A stretch of DNA of 29,728 nt, from positions 1 through 29,728 of the forward strand of contig JBNJDJ010000021.1 of NCBI GenBank assembly GCA_051744845.1. Direction: 5' to 3'. This DNA comes from JBNJDJ01 sp051744845. GTDB lineage: Bacteria; Bacillota; Clostridia; Peptostreptococcales; Acidaminobacteraceae. Of this stretch, positions 7,835 through 16,732 are shown piece after piece. The notes under the pieces were generated by a model. The model was given only the letters and a program-made list of their open reading frames with translations. It was not told the origin of the DNA and made no database searches. Each line of letters begins with the position of its first letter. Position 1 is the first letter of the stretch. Position numbers and translations under genes: made by a program.

Positions 7835-8503
7835 ATGACTATAAAAAATATTTCTTCAAATGAAAAGAAAATGTTAAAATCAGTTCTTAGAATCAAAGAA
7901 TCTTATAAAGATCTTAATAAGATTAATTTTGAAAATTATTCAAAAGAAGATACTGCAATTATCTTTATTGATATGATAGTTGGTTTTACTAAAAAAGGGC
8001 CTTTATCTTCTAAAAGATCTAATAAAATAATTGAGCCTATAAAAAAATTAGATAAAACAACTTTGGATTATCGAAAAATATTTTTTAAAGATTCTCATGA
8101 TGAAAAATCTTTAGAGTTTGATACTTATCCACAACACTGCTTAGAAAATTCTGAAGAAAGTAATATTTTAAAATTTTTAGATTATGAAAATATAAATTCT
8201 CAAGTAATTAAAAAGAATTCTATAAATGGATTTTTAGTTGATGAATTTCAAGATTGGTTAAATAATAATAAAGACATTGAAAATTATATAATTGTTGGTT
8301 TAGTTAGCGATATATGCATAATGAATTTTGCTTTGACATTAAAGGCATATTTTAATGAAAACAATTTAAAAAAAGATGTTATAGTATTATCTGATTGTGT
8401 AGAAACTTTTGAACTAGAAGCTACAAATCATAATGCAGAACTAATGAATAACTTGGCTTTTTATACAATGGAAATGAATGGAATTAAAATAATGAGAGGT
8501 TGA
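7835..8503 (+). CDS. pncA: Nicotinamidase, isochorismatase-family hydrolase
   Basis: A 222-residue cysteine hydrolase of the isochorismatase fold. The likely catalytic triad is D46 (FIDMIVGF), a lysine at 126 or 127 (VIKKNSINGF) and C161 (GLVSDICIMN). D86, H88 (KDSHD) and H101 (PQHC) match the metal-binding positions of nicotinamidases. The enzyme would convert nicotinamide to nicotinate. The next gene, 1 nt downstream, is nicotinate phosphoribosyltransferase, so the pair forms the two-step salvage route to NAD, which supports nicotinamidase over other isochorismatase-like activities. AAAGGAGG lies 6 nt upstream of the ATG. The N-terminus is about 35 residues longer than the catalytic core needs. 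Confidence 0.88.
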   Translation: MTIKNISSNEKKMLKSVLRIKESYKDLNKINFENYSKEDTAIIFIDMIVGFTKKGPLSSKRSNKIIEPIKKLDKTTLDYRKIFFKDSHDEKSLEFDTYPQHCLENSEESNILKFLDYENINSQVIKKNSINGFLVDEFQDWLNNNKDIENYIIVGLVSDICIMNFALTLKAYFNENNLKKDVIVLSDCVETFELEATNHNAELMNNLAFYTMEMNGIKIMRG

Positions 8504-8504
8504 T

Positions 8505-9944
8505 ATGGATAATAATAAAATATCATTACTTGTTGATTTTTATGAATTAACAATGAGTAATGGATATTTAGTAAATGGACATAAAGATAAAATAGTATAT
8601 TTTGATTATTTTTTTAGAAAAGTACCTGATAAAGGTGGATTCGCAATTACAGCTGGATTAGAACAATTTATTGATTATGTAAGCAATTTCAATTTAACGG
8701 ATGAAGATTTAAAAATGTTAAAAGATATAGGACAGTTTGATGATAAGTTTATTGAGTATTTAAAAAACTTTAAGTTTACTGGAGATATTTATGCAATTAA
8801 AGAAGGGACTCCAGTTTTTCCAAATACACCAATTATAACTGTTAAAGCTCCAATTATAGAAGCTCAACTTATTGAAACAGTTTTATTAAATACTTTAAAT
8901 TATCAGTCCTTAATAGCTACAAAAGCTAATAGAATAAAGAGATCAGCAAATAATAAAAAAGTAGTGGATTTTGGAGCTAGAAGAGCACATAGCTATGATG
9001 CTAGTTTATATGGAGCCAGAGCATCTTATATAGGAGGCTTTGATGGTACTTCAAATCTATTAGCTTATAAAGAGTTTAATATACCTGTAGTAGGAACTAT
9101 GGCTCATTCTTGGGTACAATTTTATGATGATGATAAATTAGCATTTAATGCTTATAAAAAAGCTTATCCTAAAAATTCAACATTTTTAATAGATACATTT
9201 GATGTATTAAATTCAGGATTACCGAAAGCTATTGAAGTTTTGAAAACAATGGATAAAGATTCTAAAAAAGGAATACGTTTAGATAGTGGTAATATTAATT
9301 ATTTATCTAAAAAGGTACGTAAAAAATTAGATGATAATGGTTTAGAGGATGTAAATATTGTTGCTTCAAATTCTTTAGATGAATATAAAATTGATGAAAT
9401 TGAAGATGATCCTGAATCGGCTATTGATTTTTATGGAGTTGGTGAAAGAATGATTACTTCTAAATCTGAACCAGTTTTTGGTGGCGTTTATAAATTGGTA
9501 GCAATTAAAGGAGATGAGGAAATTGAACCTAAAATTAAGCTATCTGAAGATGTTGAAAAAATCACCAATCCAGGATTAAAAGAAATCTATAGATTATATG
9601 ATAAAGAGACTAATAAAGCTTTTTCTGATTTATTAACAATAAAAGGCGAAAAAGTTGGAAAAACTTATAAATTATTTGATGAATTGATGCCATGGAAAAG
9701 TAAAATTGTTGAAAATTTTGAGCCTAAAAAATTACAGGAAAAAATTATAGAAAATGGTAAAATCATATATGATTTTCCAAGTTTAGAAGAAATTCGTAAA
9801 CATAGAGAAAAAGAAATAAATAGACTTTGGGATTCGTTATTAAAATTAAATAATCCAGATAGATATTTTGTAAATCTTTCCTTTGATTTATGGGCAGAAA
9901 AAAGGAAATTATTAGAAAAATATTCAAATAAAAATGAGCATTAG
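8505..9944 (+). CDS. pncB: Nicotinate phosphoribosyltransferase
   Basis: A 479-residue enzyme that joins nicotinate to PRPP, using ATP, to give nicotinate mononucleotide. Family features are the N-terminal DFYELTMSNGY, the phosphoribosyl-binding DFGARRAHSYDAS and GGFDGTSN region, GTMAHSWVQF, and the later GIRLDSGN and FYGVGERM segments. The last matches the long form found in Bacillota. A GAGAGG ribosome binding site lies inside the end of pncA. The last codons and stop lie in the left arm of a terminator shared with the convergent aminotransferase gene. Confidence 0.96.
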   Translation: MDNNKISLLVDFYELTMSNGYLVNGHKDKIVYFDYFFRKVPDKGGFAITAGLEQFIDYVSNFNLTDEDLKMLKDIGQFDDKFIEYLKNFKFTGDIYAIKEGTPVFPNTPIITVKAPIIEAQLIETVLLNTLNYQSLIATKANRIKRSANNKKVVDFGARRAHSYDASLYGARASYIGGFDGTSNLLAYKEFNIPVVGTMAHSWVQFYDDDKLAFNAYKKAYPKNSTFLIDTFDVLNSGLPKAIEVLKTMDKDSKKGIRLDSGNINYLSKKVRKKLDDNGLEDVNIVASNSLDEYKIDEIEDDPESAIDFYGVGERMITSKSEPVFGGVYKLVAIKGDEEIEPKIKLSEDVEKITNPGLKEIYRLYDKETNKAFSDLLTIKGEKVGKTYKLFDELMPWKSKIVENFEPKKLQEKIIENGKIIYDFPSLEEIRKHREKEINRLWDSLLKLNNPDRYFVNLSFDLWAEKRKLLEKYSNKNEH

Positions 9945-9965
9945 TTAAATGCTCATTTTTTATTA
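9930..9965. terminator. Bidirectional terminator between pncB and the aminotransferase
   Basis: A perfect 13-bp stem (9930-9942 with 9948-9960) has a 5-nt loop and a T-run on the plus strand. The A-rich left flank gives a T-rich tail for the minus-strand gene. The pncB stop codon (9942-9944) is in the structure. Confidence 0.9.
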
Positions 9966-9970
9966 ATTTA

Positions 9971-11158
9971 TTATTTTTTATATTCTTCTAGACCTAATTT
10001 AAGTAATTCCATAGCTCTTTTTAAGTTTTCTTCATTTAATATATATGCTATTCTAATCTCATCTTTTCCTAATCCGTCAGTAGCATAAAAACCTTCAGCT
10101 GGAGCAAACATTACTGTTTCATTATTATCACTAAATTCTTTAAGCATCCAAATCACAAAATCTTCAGCATCTTCAATAGGTAATTTAGCAATTATATAAA
10201 ATGCACCATGTGGTTTTTCGCAAATTACACCATCAATATCATTAAGAGCATTATAAACAATATCTCTTCTTTTTTTGTATTCTTTATTAACAGATTTAAA
10301 ATATGATTGGTCAACTTTATAAAGTTCTGTAGCACCTATTTGTTCTAATGTAGGTACACATAATCTAGATTGACACAACTTTAAAACTGCAGCTACTAAT
10401 TCTTTATTTTTTGAAGCAAATGAACCGATTCTAGCTCCGCATGCTGAATATCTTTTAGAAATACTATCTATTATAATTACTCTGTCTTTAACTCTATCGA
10501 TGTTACCAAAAGACGTATAATCAAAATCGTCATATACAAATTCTCTATAAACTTCATCTGCAATAATAAATAAATCGTTTTCTATAGCTAAATCAGCAAT
10601 TCTTTGAACCTCTTCAGGAGTATAAATAACACCAGTTGGATTTCCTGGATTTGAAAGTAAAATCGCTTTTGTATTTTCATTAACTAATCCTTCAATATCC
10701 TCTTTACTAGGTAAAGCAAAACCATCTTTTGCATGAGTAGTAATTGGTTTTACATTAACACCTATTGGTAAAGAAAAACCATTGTAGTTTGTATAAAATG
10801 GTTCAGGTACTAAAACTTCATCACCTGGGTTACAAGTTGCAATCAAAGAAAAAAGTAAAGCTTCTGATCCTCCATTAGTAATTAAAATTTCATCAGATTC
10901 AAATTCGATATCATAAGTTTTATAATATTCGATCATTGCATTAATTAAATCTGGTTCACCTTGAGAAAAAGAATACTCAATTACATCTTCATCAAATTCT
11001 CTAATAGCTTCTAAAAATACATCTGGTGTTTCAATATCAGGTTGACCAATATTCAAATGATAAACAGTTTTACCTTGTTCTTTTGCTTTAGTTGCAATAG
11101 GTACTAATTTTCTAATAGGTGATTCTTGCATGTTATTAATTCTTTTCGATAAATTCAT
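9971..11158 (-). CDS. Class I pyridoxal-phosphate aminotransferase
   Basis: A 395-residue fold-type I aminotransferase. Key residues are N170 in NPGNPTG, D201 and Y204 in ADEVY, and the PLP lysine K235 in DSISKRYSACGARIG. The C-terminal EIRIAYILNE carries the substrate-carboxylate arginine. The SKRYSACGARIG form differs from the SKAYAMTGWRIG of its divergent neighbour, so the two are not recent duplicates. It belongs to the aspartate/alanine aminotransferase-like group, but the substrate cannot be assigned. AGGGGG stands before the ATG. A possible promoter has TATAAT at 11227-11232 and TTAAGT at 11251-11256 on the minus strand, 18 bp apart. Confidence 0.9.
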   Translation of the reverse strand: MNLSKRINNMQESPIRKLVPIATKAKEQGKTVYHLNIGQPDIETPDVFLEAIREFDEDVIEYSFSQGEPDLINAMIEYYKTYDIEFESDEILITNGGSEALLFSLIATCNPGDEVLVPEPFYTNYNGFSLPIGVNVKPITTHAKDGFALPSKEDIEGLVNENTKAILLSNPGNPTGVIYTPEEVQRIADLAIENDLFIIADEVYREFVYDDFDYTSFGNIDRVKDRVIIIDSISKRYSACGARIGSFASKNKELVAAVLKLCQSRLCVPTLEQIGATELYKVDQSYFKSVNKEYKKRRDIVYNALNDIDGVICEKPHGAFYIIAKLPIEDAEDFVIWMLKEFSDNNETVMFAPAEGFYATDGLGKDEIRIAYILNEENLKRAMELLKLGLEEYKK

Positions 11159-11298
11159 ATAAATTATCCCCCTTTATATTAAAGATATTTAATAATATTT
11201 GACTAACATTATCATAACATATTTGTATTATAATATAAATATTTTTTTAAACTTAATTTCATAAAGAAAAAAATCAAAATAATTTAAAAATTATTAAT

Positions 11299-11327
11299 TT
11301 GTTTTTTTAAATGATTTTTCATATAAA
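11299..11327 (+). promoter_or_regulatory. Predicted promoter of the plus-strand aminotransferase
   Basis: TTGTTT (11299-11304) and TATAAA (11322-11327) are separated by 17 bp. Transcription would start near 11334, just before the 7-bp inverted repeat at 11349-11365. The match is moderate in an AT-rich region. Confidence 0.4.
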
Positions 11328-11348
11328 ATTTGATAAAATAAAGGAAAG

Positions 11349-11365
11349 TTAAACCAAAGGTTTAA
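11349..11365. repeat. Small inverted repeat in the leader of the aminotransferase
   Basis: TTAAACC and GGTTTAA are perfect 7-bp arms around AAA, placed about 15-30 nt downstream of the predicted start of transcription. It could be an operator. No regulator that would bind it is identified. Confidence 0.4.
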
Positions 11366-11413
11366 TTATATGATAAATTAATGTTTATTTATTTTGTTTT
11401 GAAAGGAGAATAT

Positions 11414-12592
11414 ATGGATATTTCAAAGAAATATAAAGCGATTGATCCATCTATAACATTAGCTATAACAGCAAAGGCTAAGAAACTTATAAAAGAAGGA
11501 AAAGATGTTAAAAGTTTTGGTGCTGGTGAGCCTGATTTTAGAACACCTAAACCTATTCGAGAGGAAGCAATTTATTCAATAAATAATAGAGAAATAGGTT
11601 ACACTTCTTCATCAGGAATTATTGAACTAAAAGAAGTAATTTGTAAAAAATTTAAAACTGATAATAATTTAGATTATAGTCCAGAAAATATAGTAGTTTC
11701 TAACGGTGCTAAGCACTCACTATTTAATACGATACAAGCTATTACTAATCCAGGAGATGAAATAATAATTCCTGCACCTTATTGGGTAAGTTATGTAGAA
11801 CTTGTTAAAATGGCTGGAGGGAAACCAATAATTTTAGAAACAAAAGAAGAAAATAACTTTCAAATTGATTCTAAAAAATTAAAAGGATTGATTAATAAAA
11901 ACACTAAAGCTATTTTAATTAATACTCCAAATAATCCTACTGGTGCTGTGTATAGTGATGAAACTTTGATAGAAATTGCAAATATTGCTTTAAAAAATGA
12001 TTTATTTATTATATCTGATGAAATATATGAATCACTTTTATATGATTACAAACATAAATCAATTGTTAGTTTAAAAAATGAAATTAAAGATAAAACTATT
12101 ATTATAAATGGTGTATCAAAAGCATATGCAATGACAGGTTGGAGAATAGGATATTTAGCTTGTAATAAAAATTTAGCTAAGACAATTACTAATATTCAAT
12201 CACATGCAACATCAAATCCAAATACTGTTGCACAGTATGCATCAGTAAAAGCTTTAAATTTAGATAAACAAATAATTACAGATATGGTAAATACTTTTGG
12301 GAAAAGAAGAAATTATATGTATAAAAGAATAAATGAAATAGATAAATTATCTTGTAAAAAGCCTAAAGGTGCATTCTATATTATGATAAATATTGAAAAG
12401 ATAATTGGAACTACACTAAATGGTGTTAAAATAAATGGTTCTATGGATTTTGCAAATTATTTATTAGATGAATCTCTAGTAGCTGTTGTACCTGGTATAG
12501 GTTTTGGAGCAGATAAATTTGTTAGAGTTTCTTATGCTACTGATATGGAAACAATTGAAGAAGGTTTAAATAGAATTGAAAAAGCATTATAA
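11414..12592 (+). CDS. Aspartate aminotransferase-like PLP enzyme
   Basis: A 392-residue class I aminotransferase resembling the firmicute AspB/AspC group: FGAGEPDFRTP (about 35-45), the aromatic APYWVSY, N174 in PNNPTG, D202 and Y205 in SDEIYE, and the PLP lysine K236 in NGVSKAYAMTGWRIGY. The expected reaction is aspartate plus 2-oxoglutarate to oxaloacetate plus glutamate. The ATG at 11414 is preferred over one 33 nt upstream because AAGGAG (11403-11408) is correctly placed and the N-terminus then fits the family. It is divergent from another aminotransferase and ends at its own terminator, so it is probably a single-gene unit. Confidence 0.9.
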   Translation: MDISKKYKAIDPSITLAITAKAKKLIKEGKDVKSFGAGEPDFRTPKPIREEAIYSINNREIGYTSSSGIIELKEVICKKFKTDNNLDYSPENIVVSNGAKHSLFNTIQAITNPGDEIIIPAPYWVSYVELVKMAGGKPIILETKEENNFQIDSKKLKGLINKNTKAILINTPNNPTGAVYSDETLIEIANIALKNDLFIISDEIYESLLYDYKHKSIVSLKNEIKDKTIIINGVSKAYAMTGWRIGYLACNKNLAKTITNIQSHATSNPNTVAQYASVKALNLDKQIITDMVNTFGKRRNYMYKRINEIDKLSCKKPKGAFYIMINIEKIIGTTLNGVKINGSMDFANYLLDESLVAVVPGIGFGADKFVRVSYATDMETIEEGLNRIEKAL

Positions 12593-12596
12593 ATTT

Positions 12597-12623
12597 GCCT
12601 AATTAATTTTAGGCTTTTTTTTA
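12597..12623 (+). terminator. Intrinsic terminator after the aspartate aminotransferase-like gene
   Basis: GCCTAA and TTAGGC form a 6-bp stem around TTAATT, followed by a T-run, 4 nt after the stop codon. Confidence 0.8.
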
Positions 12624-12644
12624 TTAGATTTTTGAATTTCGATA

Positions 12645-12653
12645 TGTTATAAT
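12645..12653 (+). promoter_or_regulatory. Extended -10 promoter of the miaB-mutS-mutL-miaA-hfq operon
   Basis: TGTTATAAT is a perfect extended -10 (TGnTATAAT) 41 nt before the miaB start and just after the upstream terminator. A weak TTAGAT (12624-12629) could act as -35 at 18 bp. Confidence 0.6.
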
Positions 12654-12693
12654 TATATATTAGTGATAGTTATAATATTTTAGGAGGAAAATT

Positions 12694-14118
12694 TTGGAAA
12701 AAGTAAATATAGAAACAAACATGGATAAATTCAATGGTCTTAAAAACCAATTTGAAGAAATCGATTATTTTAGAAATTTAAATTTTGAAAAACCAAGAAA
12801 GTATTTTATCAGAACTTGGGGTTGTCAAATGAATGAACACGATTCAGAAAGTTTAGCAGGTATGCTTGACTTAATGGGTTTTGCTAGAACAAATAAAAAA
12901 GAAGATGCAGATGTTATTATTTTTAATACGTGTGCTGTTAGAGAAAAAGCTGAAGATAAAGTATTTGGAAATATAGGACATTTAAAATCAATTAAAAGAC
13001 AAAATGATGATTTAAAAATTATTGTAACAGGTTGTATGCCTGAATTAGAATATATTCAGAAGAAAGTAAAAAATACATTTAATTTTATTGATTTACTTTT
13101 AGGTACACATAGTTATGATAAATTCCCTAAATTATTAAAAAAAGTATATAACTACGATAAACTTATAATTGATACTGAAAAAGAGGATAAAGTAGTTGAA
13201 AATATTCCTGCTAATAGAGAATATTCTACAAAGGCTTTTGTTAATATAATGGCTGGTTGTAATAATTTTTGCACTTATTGTATTGTGCCTTATACTAGAG
13301 GAAGAGAAAGAAGTAGAAAACCAGAAAATATAGTTGAAGAAATTGAAAAGTTAGTTAAAAAAGGTGTAAAAGAAGTAACTCTTTTAGGACAAAATGTTAA
13401 TTCTTATGGTAAAACAGATGATTTTAATACAGATTTTACTGATCTTTTAGAATTAGTAAGCAAAGTCAAAGGTTTAAAAAGAATAAGATTTATGACTTCT
13501 CATCCTAAGGATATTAATAAAGGATTAATTGATTTAATTGCAAAAAATGAAAAAATATGTAACTTTTTACATCTACCAGTACAAGCTGGTTCTAACAAAT
13601 TATTAAAAAAGATGAATAGAAACTATACAATAGAAAAATATTTAGAAAATATTGATTATGCTAAAAATAAAATACCTAATTTAGCTTTATCGACGGATAT
13701 TATTATAGGTTTTCCTACTGAAACTGATAAAGACGTTCAGATGTTAATTGATTTATTAAAAGAAGTTGAGTATGATAATGTATTTACATTTATATATTCA
13801 AAAAGAAAAGGGACTCCAGCAGCTGATTATGATGGACAAATTCCAGAAGATATTAAATCAAAAAGATTTCAAAAAGTTTTAAAGGTTTCTAATAATATTG
13901 TTATTGAAAAAAATAAAAAATATCAAGATAAAATCGTAAAAGTATTAGTTGAAGGTGAAAGTAAAAATGATAAAAATGTTTTAACTGGAAAAACTGAAAC
14001 TTTTAAAACTGTTAATTTCAAAGGTAGTAAAAATTTAGTTGGTAATATAGTAGATGTTAAAATAACAGAAGCAAGGAAATTTACTTTATTTGGAGAGGTT
14101 GTTAAAAATGAAAATTAA
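12694..14118 (+). CDS. miaB: tRNA-2-methylthio-N6-dimethylallyladenosine synthase
   Basis: A 474-residue radical SAM methylthiotransferase that adds the methylthio group to i6A37 of tRNA, the base made by MiaA encoded in the same cluster. The N-terminal UPF0004 domain holds the auxiliary cluster cysteines C44 (TWGCQMN), C80 and C114. The radical SAM motif CxxxCxxC is C189, C193, C196 (AGCNNFCTYC). A C-terminal TRAM domain (about 405-470) ends in FTLFGEVV. The start is TTG at 12694, supported by AGGAGG (12682-12687). About 35 residues precede the conserved core, as is common in firmicute MiaB. It overlaps mutS by 11 nt. Confidence 0.96.
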   Translation: MEKVNIETNMDKFNGLKNQFEEIDYFRNLNFEKPRKYFIRTWGCQMNEHDSESLAGMLDLMGFARTNKKEDADVIIFNTCAVREKAEDKVFGNIGHLKSIKRQNDDLKIIVTGCMPELEYIQKKVKNTFNFIDLLLGTHSYDKFPKLLKKVYNYDKLIIDTEKEDKVVENIPANREYSTKAFVNIMAGCNNFCTYCIVPYTRGRERSRKPENIVEEIEKLVKKGVKEVTLLGQNVNSYGKTDDFNTDFTDLLELVSKVKGLKRIRFMTSHPKDINKGLIDLIAKNEKICNFLHLPVQAGSNKLLKKMNRNYTIEKYLENIDYAKNKIPNLALSTDIIIGFPTETDKDVQMLIDLLKEVEYDNVFTFIYSKRKGTPAADYDGQIPEDIKSKRFQKVLKVSNNIVIEKNKKYQDKIVKVLVEGESKNDKNVLTGKTETFKTVNFKGSKNLVGNIVDVKITEARKFTLFGEVVKNEN

Positions 14119-16729
14119 TAAAGACGAACTAACACCTATGATGACGCAATATTATTCAATTAAAGAAAATTATGAAGATTGTATATTATTTTATCGACTT
14201 GGTGATTTTTATGAAATGTTTTTTGATGATGCAATTTTAGCATCTAAAGAATTAGAGATTACTTTAACTTCTAGAAATTGTGGTTTAGAAGAAAAAGCAC
14301 CTTTATGTGGTATACCTATCAAAGCTGCAAATGATTATTTAGAAAAGTTAGTAGAAAAAGGCCATAAAGTTGCCATATGTGAACAAGTCGAAGATGCTAA
14401 TGCATCTAAAGGTATAGTAAAAAGAGAAGTAGTTAAAATTGTTACACCAGGGACTATTACTGAACCTGATATGTTAAATGAAAAAAACTCTAATTATATC
14501 TTATCATTTTTTATTGAAAAAGAAGATTTTTCAATAAGTTATTCTGATATAACTACTGGTGAATTGAAATCTACTTCTTTTAAAGGGAAAAATCAAGAAC
14601 AAAGATTTATTGATGAAATTTTGAAAGTTAATCCTAGTGAAATAATTTACTTAGATGATGAAAGACATAATGAAATTATGTCAACTATATCAATGTTTAT
14701 TGAACCACTTAAATCAAAAGTTGATTCATCATATGTAAAGCTAGATAATTGTGAAAATGTTATAAAAAGAGTTTATGATGTTTATTCGTTAGATAGTTAT
14801 GGATTATCTAATCAAAAATTAGAGGTTACTTCTATTGGAATATTGCTTCAATATTTAGAAGAAACACAAAAAGTTTCACTTTTAAATTTTCATGAAATTG
14901 ATATTTATCATCAAAATAATTATATGTTTTTAGATAAATTTTCTAGACGGAACTTAGAGTTATTAGAAACTATAAGAACTAAAGAAACTAAAGGTTCTTT
15001 ACTTTGGGTATTAGATCAAACTTCTACTTCAATGGGAGGAAGAAGATTAAAAAAATGGATCGAACAACCTTTATTAGATTTAGATAAAATAAATAATAGA
15101 TTAGAAACAGTCGAATATTTTACAAATAACTTATTACTTAAAGAAGACTTAAAAGAACAATTAAAATCTATTTATGATTTAGAAAGGCTTTCATCTAAAT
15201 TAGTTTATGGTAGTGTAAATGCGAGAGATTTAAATTCATTAAAAAATTCACTTTATGTTTTGCCTGATATTAAAGCTTTAATACAAGATATTGATAAAAA
15301 TAACTTAATTAATATTAATAAAGATATCGATTTATTAGAAGATGTATATACTTTAATTGATGACGCTATAAAAGAAGAACCTCAAATTGGATTAAAAGAT
15401 GGAGGAATAATAAAGCCAGGTTTTAATGATGATTTATATGAGCTTATTGATATTATTAATAATGGCAAGGATTGGATAATCCAAAAAGAAAAAGAAGAAA
15501 AAGAAAAAACAGGTATAGGTTCTTTAAAAATAGGTTTTAATAAAGTATTTGGTTACTATATTGAAGTGACTAAAACTAATATTGATTTAGTACCAGATCA
15601 TTATACAAGAAAACAAACTTTGTCAAAATCTGAAAGATATATTACTCCAGAACTTAAAGAAATTGAAAATAAAATATTAAATGCTGAAGAAAAATCAGTT
15701 GAGTTAGAATATCAATTGTTTACTGAAGTAAAAGAAAAAATATTAGAACAAATTGAAAGAATAAAAAAGACAGCTAAAGCAATTTCTAAATTGGATGTTT
15801 TAATTTCTTTTGCCGATATTAGTTTAGAGAATAATTATGTTAAGCCGAAACTTCATAATGGTCATGAAATCAATTTAAAGGATGCAAGACATCCAGTTAT
15901 TGAAAAAATTTCGTTAGAAGAAGAATTTGTTCCTAATGATGTAATATTAGATGATTCAGAAAACAAATTTTTAGTAATTACAGGGCCTAATATGGCAGGT
16001 AAATCTACTTATCTAAGACAAGTAGCTTTGATAACTTTGATGAGTCAAATAGGCTGTTTTATTCCTGCTACAAGTGGTAAAATAGGTTTAGTAGATAGAA
16101 TTTTTACTCGTGTAGGAGCTAGTGACGATTTAAGTCAAGGACAATCTACTTTTATGGTAGAAATGAGTGAATTAGCAAATATACTTCATAACGCTACTGA
16201 TAGATCTTTGATAATTTTAGATGAAATTGGTAGAGGAACTTCTACTTATGATGGTCTAAGTATTGCCTGGGCTGTTGTAGAGTATCTATCAGATAAAGAG
16301 TCGATGACTTCAAAAGCAATGTTTGCAACTCATTATCATGAACTAACTGAGTTAGAAAATAAATTTGATACAGTAAAAAATTATTATATTACTGCTAAGA
16401 AAAAGGATGGAGACATTATCTTTTTAAGAAAAATAAAACGAGGTGAGTCTAAGCAATCATATGGAATAGAAGTAGCTAAATTGGCTGGTGTTCCTAAGGA
16501 AGTATTAGATAGAGCTACAGATATTTTAAAAAGATTGGAAGAAAATGATATAAATAAGAATATTAAAAAAATTAATAATAAAAAAGAAAAAATCGATAAA
16601 CAAAATGATATTGTTGATCCTAAGTATAAAGAGTTGTATAAGAAACTTGAAAGTTTAGAAGTAAATAATATTACTCCTATAGAAGCTATAAATGAGTTAA
16701 ATAAATTAAAAAAATTAATTAAGGATTAA
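14108..16729 (+). CDS. mutS: DNA mismatch repair protein MutS
   Basis: An 873-residue MutS that recognises mismatches and small loops and signals through ATP. The mismatch-reading F-x-E motif is at F34 and E36 (GDFYEMF). Connector, lever and clamp domains follow. The ATPase has Walker A GPNMAGKST (626-634), the ST-rich SDDLSQGQSTFMVEM loop, Walker B IILDEIGRGTST and the ATHYHEL histidine. The ATG at 14108 is preferred over an in-frame TTG at 14090, as GAGAGG (14093-14098) precedes it and MutS proteins start close to this point. It is followed 3 nt later by mutL. Confidence 0.97.
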   Translation: MKINKDELTPMMTQYYSIKENYEDCILFYRLGDFYEMFFDDAILASKELEITLTSRNCGLEEKAPLCGIPIKAANDYLEKLVEKGHKVAICEQVEDANASKGIVKREVVKIVTPGTITEPDMLNEKNSNYILSFFIEKEDFSISYSDITTGELKSTSFKGKNQEQRFIDEILKVNPSEIIYLDDERHNEIMSTISMFIEPLKSKVDSSYVKLDNCENVIKRVYDVYSLDSYGLSNQKLEVTSIGILLQYLEETQKVSLLNFHEIDIYHQNNYMFLDKFSRRNLELLETIRTKETKGSLLWVLDQTSTSMGGRRLKKWIEQPLLDLDKINNRLETVEYFTNNLLLKEDLKEQLKSIYDLERLSSKLVYGSVNARDLNSLKNSLYVLPDIKALIQDIDKNNLININKDIDLLEDVYTLIDDAIKEEPQIGLKDGGIIKPGFNDDLYELIDIINNGKDWIIQKEKEEKEKTGIGSLKIGFNKVFGYYIEVTKTNIDLVPDHYTRKQTLSKSERYITPELKEIENKILNAEEKSVELEYQLFTEVKEKILEQIERIKKTAKAISKLDVLISFADISLENNYVKPKLHNGHEINLKDARHPVIEKISLEEEFVPNDVILDDSENKFLVITGPNMAGKSTYLRQVALITLMSQIGCFIPATSGKIGLVDRIFTRVGASDDLSQGQSTFMVEMSELANILHNATDRSLIILDEIGRGTSTYDGLSIAWAVVEYLSDKESMTSKAMFATHYHELTELENKFDTVKNYYITAKKKDGDIIFLRKIKRGESKQSYGIEVAKLAGVPKEVLDRATDILKRLEENDINKNIKKINNKKEKIDKQNDIVDPKYKELYKKLESLEVNNITPIEAINELNKLKKLIKD

Positions 16730-16732
16730 ATT

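Noticed and set aside
9971..12592. The two aminotransferases as a recent divergent duplication
   Set aside because: The PLP-lysine motifs (SKRYSACGARIG and SKAYAMTGWRIG) and surrounding sequence differ too much; they belong to different subgroups.
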